NCBI GenBank assembly: GCA_946055175.1
Contig: CAMGET010000088.1
Location: 1-6,207, forward strand
Length of the DNA: 6,207 bases
Direction: 5' to 3'
Origin: an uncultured Roseburia sp.
GTDB lineage: Bacteria > Bacillota > Clostridia > Lachnospirales > Lachnospiraceae
In this document: piece by piece, positions 6,042 through 6,207 of the stretch
Numbering within the stretch: the stretch's first letter is position 1
Layout: each line of letters begins with the position of its first letter
Notes under the pieces: generated by a model
The model's database searches: none
What the model saw: the letters and a program-made list of their open reading frames with translations, nothing else
What the model was told of the DNA's origin: nothing
Translations under genes and position numbers: made by a program

Positions 6042-6207
6042 CTATAACGCAAGGCATGCCACAATAAAATTCATCGTACCATGCAGCAGCCAGCTGGAAA
6101 CAATGGAACCGCCGCATCGCTTTTCGTTAAGCCATCCCTGGAACCAGCCAAAAGCCCCCGGAAGAATGGTTAATAACACAGTAACTGTTATATTATGCAT
6201 AGCTAAA
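6042..6207 (-). CDS. CPBP-family intramembrane metalloprotease, C-terminal fragment
   Basis: Only the last 54 codons are in the window; the start lies beyond the right edge. The visible part has a hydrophobic segment (ITVTVLLTILPGAFGWFQGW), a short polar turn NEKRCGGS, and SSWLLHGTMNFIVACLAL to the end. HGTMN matches the HxxxN motif near the C-terminus of CPBP (CAAX-protease and bacteriocin-processing, Abi/Rce1-like) membrane proteases, where the His is a metal-site candidate. The EExxxR and FxxxH motifs expected upstream are outside the window, so activity cannot be judged. Roles in this family include peptide processing and self-immunity to bacteriocins. It converges on the GGDEF gene and has palindromic element B directly after its stop. 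Family call moderately firm, substrate unknown. Confidence 0.7.
   Translation of the reverse strand, partial: LAMHNITVTVLLTILPGAFGWFQGWLNEKRCGGSIVSSWLLHGTMNFIVACLAL

Overview
The window looks like chromosomal DNA of a gut-type Gram-positive anaerobe, most likely a Lachnospiraceae member of the Roseburia/Agathobacter/Butyrivibrio kind. The evidence is AT-rich intergenic DNA, strong AGGAGG-type ribosome binding sites, a lipoprotein-type sugar-binding protein, and a 7TM-type GGDEF protein. The genus call is inference from style, not from a database match.

Left part (1-2465, minus strand): the first two genes of a carbohydrate ABC importer. A MalE-like solute-binding lipoprotein comes first, then a MalF-like permease that runs out of the window at its EAA loop. 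An intrinsic-terminator-like hairpin and a second small hairpin lie between them, which should give more binding protein than permease.

Middle (2466-3679): a divergent control region and a LacI-family regulator on the plus strand. A perfect 12-bp CpG-centred palindrome lies just ahead of the binding-protein ribosome site. A degenerate copy of one half lies inside the regulator's own promoter. The simplest reading is a local, autoregulated, sugar-responsive switch.

Right of that (3680-5394): an independently promoted membrane diguanylate cyclase (one TM, extracellular domain, seven TMs, GGDEF). It has an intact active site and no RxxD inhibitory site. It may link sugar or surface sensing to c-di-GMP, but nothing in the sequence ties it directly to the transporter.

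The most unusual part is 5395-6041, between the convergent GGDEF gene and a partial CPBP-family membrane protease gene (minus strand, 6042 to the window end). It holds two copies of an element of about 280 bp in opposite orientation. Each folds on itself over its whole length: a long imperfect stem closes a junction with two strongly conserved hairpins. The core is nearly identical between copies. The stems differ in sequence but remain paired, with visible compensatory changes. Each copy starts within 6-13 nt of the stop codon of the gene reading into it and has the same orientation relative to that gene, so they look like large structured 3' UTR or transcript-end elements, or a mobile palindromic family that targets such sites. 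I do not recognise the family.
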